Positions 1 through 8,800 of a stretch of DNA of 25,323 nt are shown piece by piece. Below the pieces are notes generated by a model. The model was not told the origin of the DNA. It worked only from the letters and a program-made list of their open reading frames with translations, and ran no database searches. How positions within the stretch are numbered: the stretch's first letter is position 1; each line of letters opens with the position of its first letter. A program made the translations under genes and the position numbers. The stretch lies in the NCBI GenBank assembly GCA_038205395.1, contig JBBRBX010000090.1:1-25323 (forward strand), in the 5' to 3' direction. The stretch is from Fredericiella sp038205395 (GTDB lineage Bacteria; Chloroflexota; Anaerolineae; Caldilineales; Caldilineaceae).

Positions 1-59
1 GGCATACAGCGCATTGACATTCGTATATCGCATCAAGCATTCGATTCGTCCTTGCTGCA

Positions 60-3000
60 ATGGTTTGGATACCCTTTCATTTTACATCAAGACGAACCGT
101 TCAATATCAATCCCGCGGATTTATACTTTTACAGGCCCTAAGCACCATTACCTTAGCGCACACCGTCCATGTACAACAGAGTATTGCGCGCTCCGTCAAC
201 TTGGAACGAGATATAGCGCTGCCGGCCGTAGCCGACAGTTATGTGCTGACAGGCCAGGCGCTGCGTTCGCTGCATCGCATCGCCGAACAAATTAACAGCG
301 CGGCGCCAGTGCGGGCATGGACGCTGACCGGCCCTTATGGTTCAGGCAAATCGCTCTTCGGGCTATTCCTAATGAATCTGCTCTGCGCAACCAACACCAG
401 TCACGCCCACGCGACAGCGCAGCTAGGCAATGTGGATGCGGCGCTGGCCGAAAAGCTAAAAATCAGCGCGGGGCTGGAGCGGTCGCATGGGCTGCTGGCT
501 GTGCCAGTCAGCGGCTACCGAGCATCGCTGCATGAGTGTATGCAGCATGGGCTGCGTCACGCCCTGCAAGGACTGTCGCAGCACACTGCGATTCAGGCGC
601 TGCTGGCAAACAAAGAGTTATGGAGCAAAGCCGTCAGCAGCAGGACGCTGATCCACACATTCGAGCAAATATTAGCCATTACGCGCCAACCGGACATCGG
701 CTACGGCGGCCTAGTGCTCATTTTAGATGAATTAGGTAAACCACTTGAGTTTTCCGCCACTTGTCCGGAACAGGGAGACATCTTTCTGCTGCAGGAACTG
801 GCGGAACTGGCGGCCCGCAGTGGTGAGACGCCGCTGATTCTGATCGGCATTCTCCATCAAGGTTTTGAGCGCTATGCCGGTCAGTTGGACACCTTGAGCC
901 AGCGCGAATGGGCCAAGGTGCAGGGGCGCTTTGAGGACATGCCATTTCAAGAGCCGCCCAACCAACAGTTGCTGCTGCTGGCGGATGCGCTGCAGACGGA
1001 ACAGGACAGCTTGTCGCCTGCGCTCAAGTCACTGCTGGCGCGTAACGCCGCCGCCGCTGTGGAAGGCAATTGGCGTCCGCCCTCCTTTAAACCAACAGAT
1101 TTTGAACAGCTTTGTCTGCGCGCCTATCCTTTTCACCCGACCGCACTGGTGGCGCTCCCCTATATCTTTCGTCGCCTGGCTCAAAACGACCGCTCTTTGT
1201 TTGCGTATCTGACTTCTTTGGAACCTAGTGGCTTCCAAGAATTTCTCAATACACACCAGGGCGAACGGCTTGTGCGGCTGCCCGATTTGTTTGACTATCT
1301 GGCGATAAATTACCAAGGACGCCTCTATTCTTCGCTGCGTGCGCGCCCGCTGACCGAAGCGCTCGACCGGCTGGAAACAGCGCCTGACCTCAGCCCAGCT
1401 GGCGTGGCCTGCGTCAAGGCCATCGCTTTGCTTAACTGGCTAGCCGACAGCGGCCCCTTTGTTGCCTCCAGCGCCGGTTTGTTCTTTGCGCTGAGCGGGG
1501 ATGATTTTCGGGAAGAGGAGATCGGCGAGGCTTTACACCAGTTGCGGGCGCAGTCGGTGATTGTGCTGCGCCGCTTCAACGATGCCTACGCTATCTGGCA
1601 GGGCAGCGATGTCGATATTGATGCGCAAATGGAACTGGCGCAGAAGCGCCTGGCAGGCGTATTCAGCCCGGCGCAGGCTGTGCAATCCTACTTGCACCCA
1701 CAGCCGATTGTGGCGCGCCGGCACAGCTACATGAAGGGCGCCACACGTTTTTTTGAGCTGCACTATGTAGATACAGTGGCGGAAGAGGCGCTTTTGGTCG
1801 AACCAACAACTGGGGCTTGCGGCGTTGTCTTGCTTTGCCTTTCCGCTAATGAGGCAGAGACGACTGGCTTTATACAGTGGGCCGAGTCGGGAGCACTGCG
1901 AGGCCGCATGGATGTGGTGCTGGGGGTGGCCCAACGAACGGCCCGGCTGGCGGAAGTACTCAACGAGTTGCGCTGCCTGCACTGGGTGCAGGATCATACA
2001 CCGGAATTGCGCGACGATCCGATTGCACGGCGTGAACTGCGCACCCGCATCAACACGGTGGAGTCGGCTGTGCACTATGAATTGGAAGCCGGCTTGAGCT
2101 TGCACCAGTTGGTCAAGGCCAATGGCTGTCGTTGGTTCTGGCGCGGCGCCGAAATTGGTACTGCTGGAATCAGCGACGGCGAAATGAACAGTGGTAAACT
2201 GCGCAGCATCTCGCAACTGCTGTCGTTTGTAGCGGATCGGTTGTTCACCGGCAGCCCCAACCTGCGCAACGAGTTGATCAACCGCCGGCTGCTGTCGTCG
2301 CAAGGCGCCGCCGCCCGCCGTAATTTGATCGAGGCCATGCTCTCTCACAGTGAGCAGCCCCAGTTGGCCATCGCCGGCTTTCCGCCTGAGCGCAGTATGT
2401 ATGAAAGTTTGCTGCGCACTAGTGGGCTGCATGGAGAAGGGCAGGAAGGCATCTGGAGATTTGTGCCGCCTCCCGCAGACGATCCGCTGCAGCTGGCGCC
2501 TGTCTGGTTAGCCTTGACGTCGACAATTTTCACCGATCCGCCACAAATGCAGGGCGTGGAAGATTTGTTTCAGCAACTGCGTGAGCCTCCCTTCGGTATG
2601 ACGGATGGGGTGCTGCCTGTGCTGCTGTGCGCCTTTGTGCTGGTGCATCAGGATGAAGTGACGATCTATCGCGAGGGCACGCTGCTGCCTGAGCCGGGGA
2701 TCGCCGATTGGGAGGTGCTGCTGCGTCGCCCGGAACTGTTTGCCGTGGCGGGATGCCGTATCGATGGGACGCACGCTGCCATTATCCAGCGTCTGGCACT
2801 CGGTCTGCAGACCAGGCCGGCAGCCATGCCGGTTGTGCGGGAACTGATCGGGCGGCTCAAGGCGCTGCCGGAGCATGCCTGGCGCACACAGCGGCTGACA
2901 GGGTCTACTCTGGCAGCGCGCCATGCGTTGGAGACGGCGCGCTCGCCGGAAAGCTTGCTGTTCCACAAACTGCCGGAAGCCTTGGGCCTGCCGACGTTAA

Positions 3001-3554
3001 CGGAAGATGTCGCCGGCGACCCGGCAGTGGTCGAGCACTTTTTTGCCCAACTCAACGCCAGTCTGCAGGAGATGCAGACCGTCGTGCCCAATCTGTTTGC
3101 CAATGCGCGCGATGTGCTTCTCATGGCGTTGGGGCTGCCCAGCGGCGAAGCCGGCTGGCGGCAGTTGCTTGGGCTGGCGGCAGAGTTGGCGCCCACGATG
3201 CGGCAGCCTGTACTGAAGACCTTCCTGCTGCGCATGGTTGAGGCGGCTGACGAGCGGCGGGCCTTGGAGAGTGTTTTGGCCTATGTGGCCAATCGTCCGC
3301 CCAGACAGTGGACCGATGCAGACAGCGATCGTTTCGCCGCGCAGGCGCAGGAGATTGGTGAACTGTGGCGTACGACAGCCGTCCACCAATCTGAGGAGCC
3401 GCTGCTGTCGGAGGCGCAGACGGCGCAGAGCCGCCACCTGCGCGAGGCGGTTCACCGACAACTGCGCAGCGATATTGCGCAGGATACCGCAGTCGTAAAA
3501 GCAGCGCTGCGTCAACTGCTGCGGGAACTGGAAACCGAAACGGGGCAAAGATGA
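60..3554 (+). CDS. Large P-loop ATPase, first gene of the BREX type 4-like operon
   Basis: 1164-aa predicted ATPase. A Walker A motif, GPYGSGKS, lies at residues 91-98, and a Walker B, LVLILDELGK, at 218-227 with D223/E224, so the N-terminal third is a clear nucleotide-binding domain. The remaining ~800 residues contain no motif I can name. No signal peptide or membrane segment is apparent, so it is probably cytoplasmic. I remember similar ATPases beside PAPS-reductase and DUF4007 genes but cannot give a family name. It is not the BrxC of this locus, which is a separate gene downstream. The start is uncertain: ATG 60 is the only in-frame ATG before the conserved-looking part (from about residue 36), it has no ribosome binding site, and an in-frame stop lies at 15-17. 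Residues 1-33 may not be translated; a TTG at about 201 is an alternative. A role in DNA modification or phage exclusion is inferred from neighbours. Confidence 0.8.
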   Translation: MVWIPFHFTSRRTVQYQSRGFILLQALSTITLAHTVHVQQSIARSVNLERDIALPAVADSYVLTGQALRSLHRIAEQINSAAPVRAWTLTGPYGSGKSLFGLFLMNLLCATNTSHAHATAQLGNVDAALAEKLKISAGLERSHGLLAVPVSGYRASLHECMQHGLRHALQGLSQHTAIQALLANKELWSKAVSSRTLIHTFEQILAITRQPDIGYGGLVLILDELGKPLEFSATCPEQGDIFLLQELAELAARSGETPLILIGILHQGFERYAGQLDTLSQREWAKVQGRFEDMPFQEPPNQQLLLLADALQTEQDSLSPALKSLLARNAAAAVEGNWRPPSFKPTDFEQLCLRAYPFHPTALVALPYIFRRLAQNDRSLFAYLTSLEPSGFQEFLNTHQGERLVRLPDLFDYLAINYQGRLYSSLRARPLTEALDRLETAPDLSPAGVACVKAIALLNWLADSGPFVASSAGLFFALSGDDFREEEIGEALHQLRAQSVIVLRRFNDAYAIWQGSDVDIDAQMELAQKRLAGVFSPAQAVQSYLHPQPIVARRHSYMKGATRFFELHYVDTVAEEALLVEPTTGACGVVLLCLSANEAETTGFIQWAESGALRGRMDVVLGVAQRTARLAEVLNELRCLHWVQDHTPELRDDPIARRELRTRINTVESAVHYELEAGLSLHQLVKANGCRWFWRGAEIGTAGISDGEMNSGKLRSISQLLSFVADRLFTGSPNLRNELINRRLLSSQGAAARRNLIEAMLSHSEQPQLAIAGFPPERSMYESLLRTSGLHGEGQEGIWRFVPPPADDPLQLAPVWLALTSTIFTDPPQMQGVEDLFQQLREPPFGMTDGVLPVLLCAFVLVHQDEVTIYREGTLLPEPGIADWEVLLRRPELFAVAGCRIDGTHAAIIQRLALGLQTRPAAMPVVRELIGRLKALPEHAWRTQRLTGSTLAARHALETARSPESLLFHKLPEALGLPTLTEDVAGDPAVVEHFFAQLNASLQEMQTVVPNLFANARDVLLMALGLPSGEAGWRQLLGLAAELAPTMRQPVLKTFLLRMVEAADERRALESVLAYVANRPPRQWTDADSDRFAAQAQEIGELWRTTAVHQSEEPLLSEAQTAQSRHLREAVHRQLRSDIAQDTAVVKAALRQLLRELETETGQR

Positions 3555-3574
3555 TTCAGAAGGAGCAAGAGCGC

Positions 3575-4405
3575 ATGACGTCCGACAACGAGCAGCAGAC
3601 GGCTGCTCCCGTGCGCCACATATTATCGCTGTCAGGCGGCAAAGACAGTACTGCATTGGCAATATATATGCGGGATCGGGCGCCGGAACTGGAGTATGTG
3701 TTTTGCGATACGGAGCAAGAACTTCCCGAAACCTATGAATACCTTAGCAAGCTGGAGGTATATTTAGGCAAACCAATTCAGTTCCTCAAGCACGATGGAA
3801 GAGGCTTTGACGAGTTACTTTCTGCACGGCGCGGCTTCCTGCCATCACCTCAGGTTCGGTGGTGCACAGAGTATCTAAAAATCAAGCCCTTTGAGAAATA
3901 CGTTGGGAATGATGTTTGCTACAACTATGTTGGAATTCGCGCCGATGAGCTTCATCGCAAAGGGTATGTTTCCACAAAACCAAATATTGTCAGTCGTTTT
4001 CCCTTTGTAGAAGACGGACTAAAAAAAGAAGACGTAATCCGGCTTTTGGAAGAAACGGGATTAGGGCTGCCCTCCTACTACGAGTGGCGTTCCCGCTCCG
4101 GCTGTTACTTCTGTTTTTTTCAACAAAAGATTGAATGGGTAGGCCTGCTTGAGCATCATCCAGATCTGTATGAGAAGGCAATGAATTTTGAAAAGAAAGA
4201 TCCAGCTACCGGAGAACGCTATAACTGGGCGCAGCGCGAGAGCCTTGAGGAGCTGCGTCTGCCGCAACGTGTTACTGAGATAAAGTTAGAAGCTGAGCGC
4301 AGGCAGCAGCAGCTAAATTCAAAATTTCAGCCGAACTTATCTCTAGCACAGGTATTTACGGAAGACGACCAGGATAATAACAGTTGCCTGATATGCCATC
4401 TATGA
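3575..4405 (+). CDS. brxP: PAPS-reductase-family sulfurtransferase (DndC/BrxP-like)
   Basis: 276-aa PP-loop protein of the phosphoadenosine phosphosulfate reductase family. In the DndC/SspD branch, such enzymes adenylate or activate DNA and insert sulfur to make phosphorothioate links. The PP-loop SGGKDS is at residues 20-25. Cysteines sit at C97 (in RWCTEYLK), C177/C180 (SGCYFC) and C271/C274 (CLIC at the extreme C-terminus), enough to hold the Fe-S cluster expected in DndC-like proteins. I chose ATG 3575 because AAGGAG at 3560-3565 lies 9 bases upstream. An in-frame ATG at 3551 overlaps the previous stop (ATGA) and would add eight residues. It stands where other BREX types carry the PglX methylase, which is the reason for the brxP symbol. 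Base composition is clearly lower in GC than the preceding gene. An assimilatory sulfate-reduction role is possible for the family but unlikely beside PglZ and BrxL. Confidence 0.85.
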   Translation: MTSDNEQQTAAPVRHILSLSGGKDSTALAIYMRDRAPELEYVFCDTEQELPETYEYLSKLEVYLGKPIQFLKHDGRGFDELLSARRGFLPSPQVRWCTEYLKIKPFEKYVGNDVCYNYVGIRADELHRKGYVSTKPNIVSRFPFVEDGLKKEDVIRLLEETGLGLPSYYEWRSRSGCYFCFFQQKIEWVGLLEHHPDLYEKAMNFEKKDPATGERYNWAQRESLEELRLPQRVTEIKLEAERRQQQLNSKFQPNLSLAQVFTEDDQDNNSCLICHL

Positions 4406-4473
4406 CTTCAAGCGCCCTTTGCAGCTAGAAAGCGACTTTTGCAGGAAGAAGCAAGTTTTTAGGATAATAGCCA
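4406..4473. other. Largest gap within the defence operon
   Basis: This 68-base spacer between the PAPS-reductase and DUF4007 genes is the only intergenic gap over 40 bases in the operon. It is AT-rich towards the end. It carries the DUF4007 ribosome binding site, AGGA at 4461-4464, nine bases before the ATG. I see no convincing promoter or terminator in it. Confidence 0.5.
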
Positions 4474-5346
4474 ATGAAAACGCCAGCGAAATTGCCGACA
4501 CCAAAACCTGAACATCTTGCCACAACATTTCATCGCAGTTTCACACTCGTAAGACCAGCTATCAGTCAAATTCTCACATTGGCTTTATCTCGTTCTGGGC
4601 AAGATGAAATTGAGAAGGGCATTTCCAGAAAAACTATTCGAGAACAGACACATCTGGGGTCTGTTTATGTAGAAGCGATGCCAAGATATGCTTGGGCAAT
4701 GGGGCTATTGACGCAGGATCTCCGTCTGACGAATTTTGGAGTTTACACAGCTCACTATGATTCGATGTTAATGAGCGTTGGCACACAATGGTTGCTGCAT
4801 TTCAACATCAGCAATCCGTTTACTGCAGGACCGTCATTCTGGAATGAAATTGTTGGTGCGTATTTTCGCAGTGGAAATGAATTTTCTAAAAGCCAAATAG
4901 ATGCCGATATATTGGCCCATTGCGAAAAAGATACCCTAGGAAAAATCTCACTTGAGACTGCACAACAAACTGGAACAGCTTTTTTGGGTACATACACTAA
5001 AGCAGATGGCTTAGGGCAGCTGCACATACTGAAGAAGCTAGATTCTTCCACTGAATACCATGTGTTGCAGCCACTTGAAGTGCCGACATGGGCCTTTGCC
5101 TATGCGCTGATTTCCTACTGGGAGCGCGCGTATACGGACCGTCTGAGCATTAACTTGGATGATCTCACCGAGCCGCGGGGGCTGGCTTCCCTCTTCTTGA
5201 TGGGCGAGGCAGCCCTGAATACAGTGTTGAATGAATTGCAGCGGCACGGGGTGGTCGACCTGTTTCGCACCGAAAAACCGTACCAGCTGCTTTTGTTGTC
5301 TCACGACAAAGAAATGGTGCTGCGGAGACTTTATGGAGTCGAATAA
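4474..5346 (+). CDS. DUF4007 family protein
   Basis: 290-aa protein that I recognise as DUF4007. This family of unknown mechanism repeatedly sits beside DndC/PAPS-reductase genes of phosphorothioation systems. Visible hallmarks are the YVEAMPRYAWAMGLL stretch (about residues 68-82), LTNFGVYTAHYD, and TQWLLHFNISNPF followed by an aromatic-rich segment. The fold suggested by the helical N-terminus is a small DNA-binding-like domain, but that is inference. ATG 4474 is preceded by AGGA nine bases upstream. The 3' end overlaps the next gene by 14 bases, so the two are probably translationally coupled. The gene is compositionally split: block 4861-4920 is about 35% GC by hand count, while 5161-5220 is about 65%. 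This implies a junction near 5050-5100. A likely role is partnering the sulfurtransferase, for example in choosing sequence context. Confidence 0.8.
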   Translation: MKTPAKLPTPKPEHLATTFHRSFTLVRPAISQILTLALSRSGQDEIEKGISRKTIREQTHLGSVYVEAMPRYAWAMGLLTQDLRLTNFGVYTAHYDSMLMSVGTQWLLHFNISNPFTAGPSFWNEIVGAYFRSGNEFSKSQIDADILAHCEKDTLGKISLETAQQTGTAFLGTYTKADGLGQLHILKKLDSSTEYHVLQPLEVPTWAFAYALISYWERAYTDRLSINLDDLTEPRGLASLFLMGEAALNTVLNELQRHGVVDLFRTEKPYQLLLLSHDKEMVLRRLYGVE

Positions 5347-5803
5347 CCCTGCCGCCTTGCTGGCAATGCTGCGCCGTCCCGACCTACGCGTGCGGGTCGG
5401 CCTCTGGCTCCAGCCCCTCAGTACGATCGGGGCGGAAGCCGACGAAGCGGCGCGCTTGATGGTGCAGCCAGTCGATCTGCGGGCCGAACTGCTGGCTGCC
5501 CTGCCCACCGGCGCGCGCTATGCACATATAAACGAAGGCGGGCTGCTCACGCTGCTCGACAGCCTTTCCCAGCGTAACTACGCCGGCGGCTGCGCACTTG
5601 TTTATAACCTGGATTTGCTGCTGGCCGCCTTGACGCAGCAGGAGCAAGGAAGTGCCTGGGAGTTTTTGTTCACCGCAATGGTTCGGCGCAAAAGTGCACT
5701 TTTGCTGACCCTACCCATTACGGCCACCCGCCTGATGCCGAACGAGCCGGCACGCCAGCAGTGGCTTGCCGCCCAACGCCTTACGTCCGTGTCCGCCCTA
5801 TAG
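5333..5803 (+). CDS. Small BREX-associated protein, possibly BrxF-like (degenerate AAA half)
   Basis: 156-aa protein. The start ATG 5333 lies inside the end of the DUF4007 gene and has GGAG five bases upstream. The reading frame stays open further upstream, to an ATG at 5231, but that extension is cysteine-rich nonsense overlapping DUF4007 and is rejected. The sequence has a Walker-B-like strand (CALVYNLDLLL, residues 87-97) followed by WEFLF and a second hydrophobic strand LLLTLP (123-128). This is the pattern of the second half of an AAA/P-loop fold, but with no Walker A. The layout recalls the small BrxF protein of type 3 BREX; I cannot confirm homology. Its place just before the BrxC-like ATPase suggests it works with that protein. 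Function is otherwise unknown. Confidence 0.72.
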   Translation: MESNNPAALLAMLRRPDLRVRVGLWLQPLSTIGAEADEAARLMVQPVDLRAELLAALPTGARYAHINEGGLLTLLDSLSQRNYAGGCALVYNLDLLLAALTQQEQGSAWEFLFTAMVRRKSALLLTLPITATRLMPNEPARQQWLAAQRLTSVSAL

Positions 5804-5820
5804 TTTTGTGGAGAACCCCT

Positions 5821-8800
5821 ATGCAGTTGATTCGCTCGATTGTTGCCATTGATGACAACGCCAAGTTCCGATCTGATGTCCAACTCGATCTGTTTGAGGA
5901 TGCGCAAGAAAACGAAGTGCTGCTGCGCGACTACCTGTTTTCGGTGGTGGCCCCTGGCCGCGCAGGGATCAAAGAGACGATGGATGTCTCGCCAGTGGAC
6001 CTGCTCAACCAGTTAGTCGAAGCTTATGCGGCAGGTATGGAAAACCGCTTTGTCACTATCGCCAACTACGGGCACGGCAAGAGCCATCTGGCGCTGGTGC
6101 TGGCCAACTACTTCAGCAAACCCTTCGCTTCCGCGGAAGTGAAGCAAGTGCTGGATAAATTGGAGCACGCTCTCAACAATCCTGCCCAGCTCGCGCGCTA
6201 TACGGACTTCAAGTTCAATCGAGGCGAATTCCTGGTCATCCGGCTGCGGGGCGATGTGCCGGGAAATATCCGTGAGCAGTTTGTTCCCAAGCTGGAGCAG
6301 GCGCTGGCGGAGCATCCGGCGACAGCCGATGTAAAAGTGCCGGTCTGGCACACCTATGCGGAACAACTGCTGAACAGCCTCACCGGCGATGAACTGCGGC
6401 GAGCAGAAGCTGCGCTGGCCGATAGCCACTACGACCTACCTACGCTGCTCAGTGATGTGTGCCAGCGATGTGACGTGCGCGATCTTGTGATCAAGGCGCT
6501 GACCGCAGCTAAAAATATGGCCCCCGATTTGGAGGCGGAGCTTGATCTAAGTAAGACGCTAGAGTGGATTGCAGATGAATTGTGCGGGGAGGGCAAACCG
6601 CTTGGCGGCGTCTTGATTCTATTTGACGAATTCAGCATGTATGTCTCCCGCTACGCCCAGCGCAATGTGATTGGGGAACTGCAAAATTTGCTCAACGGCG
6701 TCAGCAATCGCACCGGCAAGCTGCTTTTTCTGGCGTTTGCCCAGCAAGACCCAAAGACCGTGGCCGAAAATGCCAAAGTCTCAGAGGCCACCCTCAGCAG
6801 CATCAGACATGAACTGACGCGCATTCGCAAACAACTGGCGCTCAAGACGCTGCTCGAAAGCGTGATCGATGCCTATCTGCGCCAGCGTGAGTCACAGTGG
6901 AGAGAGTTTGTCCAAGATCGTAAGATCGAAGGGGCGCTCAGCCGAGCCAACAATATCACCTACCAAACATTTGACAAACGTTATTCCGGAGAGTTCAAGT
7001 GGGATCACGACCGCTTTTTTGATTCCGTGACTCGCGGCAGCTTTCCCTTGCACCCACTGACCACAGCCTTATTGTGTAATCTCCAGTTTTCCGTCGCAGA
7101 CGGTGTGGGTGACCCACGCACGGTGCTTGGGTTTGTCATGGAGAATTTGCAGGACAAACGCGAGCAGCCGGCGGTGGTGGGCGGCGCCCCTAACTGGGTG
7201 CTGCCGACGGCGCTGGTGAATTATTTCGAGAAGCGGGTTGCGCCGGATTTATATGCTTCGTATCAAAACGCACACCGGAGCCTTGCGCCTGAGGCCGGCG
7301 AAGCGGAACGCAATATGCTCAAGGCACTCTATTTATATGATGCAGCGCAGTTGAATTTGCTGCGCGATGACCAGCTTAGTGTGCTGGCGGAAGCGGCTGG
7401 TCTTGCCTATGAAGAGACGAAAGATGTACTGCGCCGCCTCCACGGCGACAGCGTGATCCGCCAAGACAGCACCAAGCGTGTCTATTCGCTGTGGCCCGCC
7501 AATGTGGACCCCTATAAACTCGAACAACTGCTGCGTAGAAAACTAGAAAACCACGCTTTTGACCGAGCGCTGCTCGATAAGCTAAATAATAAGCTGGCCA
7601 ACAACTTCGGCTATGGTCCGCTGCGCATGTCTATTGCGTGGGGCCATCCCGAAGACTGGACGGCACAAACGTTTGTTCTTACACGTGAGTTCTTTACCAA
7701 AGAAATGCTCGGTTTGCTGGCAGCTCGCTTCGATATAAAGGCCGGCAGCCTGGAAGAGGGTGTGCGTGGGGCAGTTATCTGGTTGGTGGCGCGCAGCGAA
7801 GAAGACATGCAGTGGTTCCAGCACGAAGCGCCGCAGTTGGTTGACCAACTGGTGCCGGCGGATGCGCCGCTGCCGCTGCTGGTCATGCTGCCGGCGCAAG
7901 CTACGCCTGACGTGCTGGCTGCTTTTCAACGGTTTACCGTCTTGAATGCGATGAGCCAGGCGGAGAGGATAGATGTCGGCATCACAATTTATGACCACGA
8001 AGTGCAGCAAGTGCAACGCCTGCTGATTAGCGAGCTGAAGAGCCTGATCGGTGAGTCGGGCAACTATCACAATATGCCGCGCGCCGCCAAACAGATGGTT
8101 GTACCCTTGGCCTATCGTGCGTCGATCAATGCCGTACAGCAGCATACTTTAGATAAGGTGCTGGACGAACTGTACAGGCAGGCTTACCGCTATGGGCCTA
8201 CGGAGTTCTTTCCCCAATACCGGGTGGCGACATCAGGCAACAATCGATTACGTGAGGCTGTCAAGTTTATCAGCAACATTATGCTGCGCGCCAAAACCGC
8301 CGCACTTACCGAAATCGGCAGCACAAACCCAGTTGCGCGCGACCTTGCCGATATGTTGCGCAAATCCAAATGGGGCTTGCTCTCCAGCAAAAACCAGTTA
8401 CAGCCGCCGATGGATTCGCACATTCTGGCGGCGTGGCGCTGGCTGGATGAATCCTTTCCCGTCAGCCCGCATGAGGTGCAAGTGCGTAAGCCGCTGCTTG
8501 CCCTGCTGAACCCGCTGTACGGCTATGACTACAACACGCTGACGCTGCTCTTCTCTGCCTGGATCGGTTATCACCTCCACGATCTGGATTTCAGAATCGG
8601 TGGGCGCACCGCCCAAGTATCTGACCTGGCCAGTGCGCTGGAACGTGGCCCGCGCGACTTTTTTGTCAATATTGCCGTCACAAACCCGCTGTCGCTCGTG
8701 CGCCGCGACCCAGGAGACGGCTGGCGCAACTCGCAGGCCATCTTGGAGAAGTTGCAGCCAGGCGTTTTCACGATCAAGCAGGCGATTGACAATGTTGCCG

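Noticed and set aside
14..42. TTGACA at 14-19 as promoter of the defence operon
   Set aside because: No acceptable -10 box lies 16-18 bases downstream; the hexamers there read AGCATT, GCATTC or CATTCG.
5231..5332. Longer version of the 156-aa protein starting at 5231
   Set aside because: The extra residues overlap the DUF4007 gene, are rich in Cys and Trp in a way typical of out-of-frame translation, and a good ribosome binding site precedes ATG 5333.
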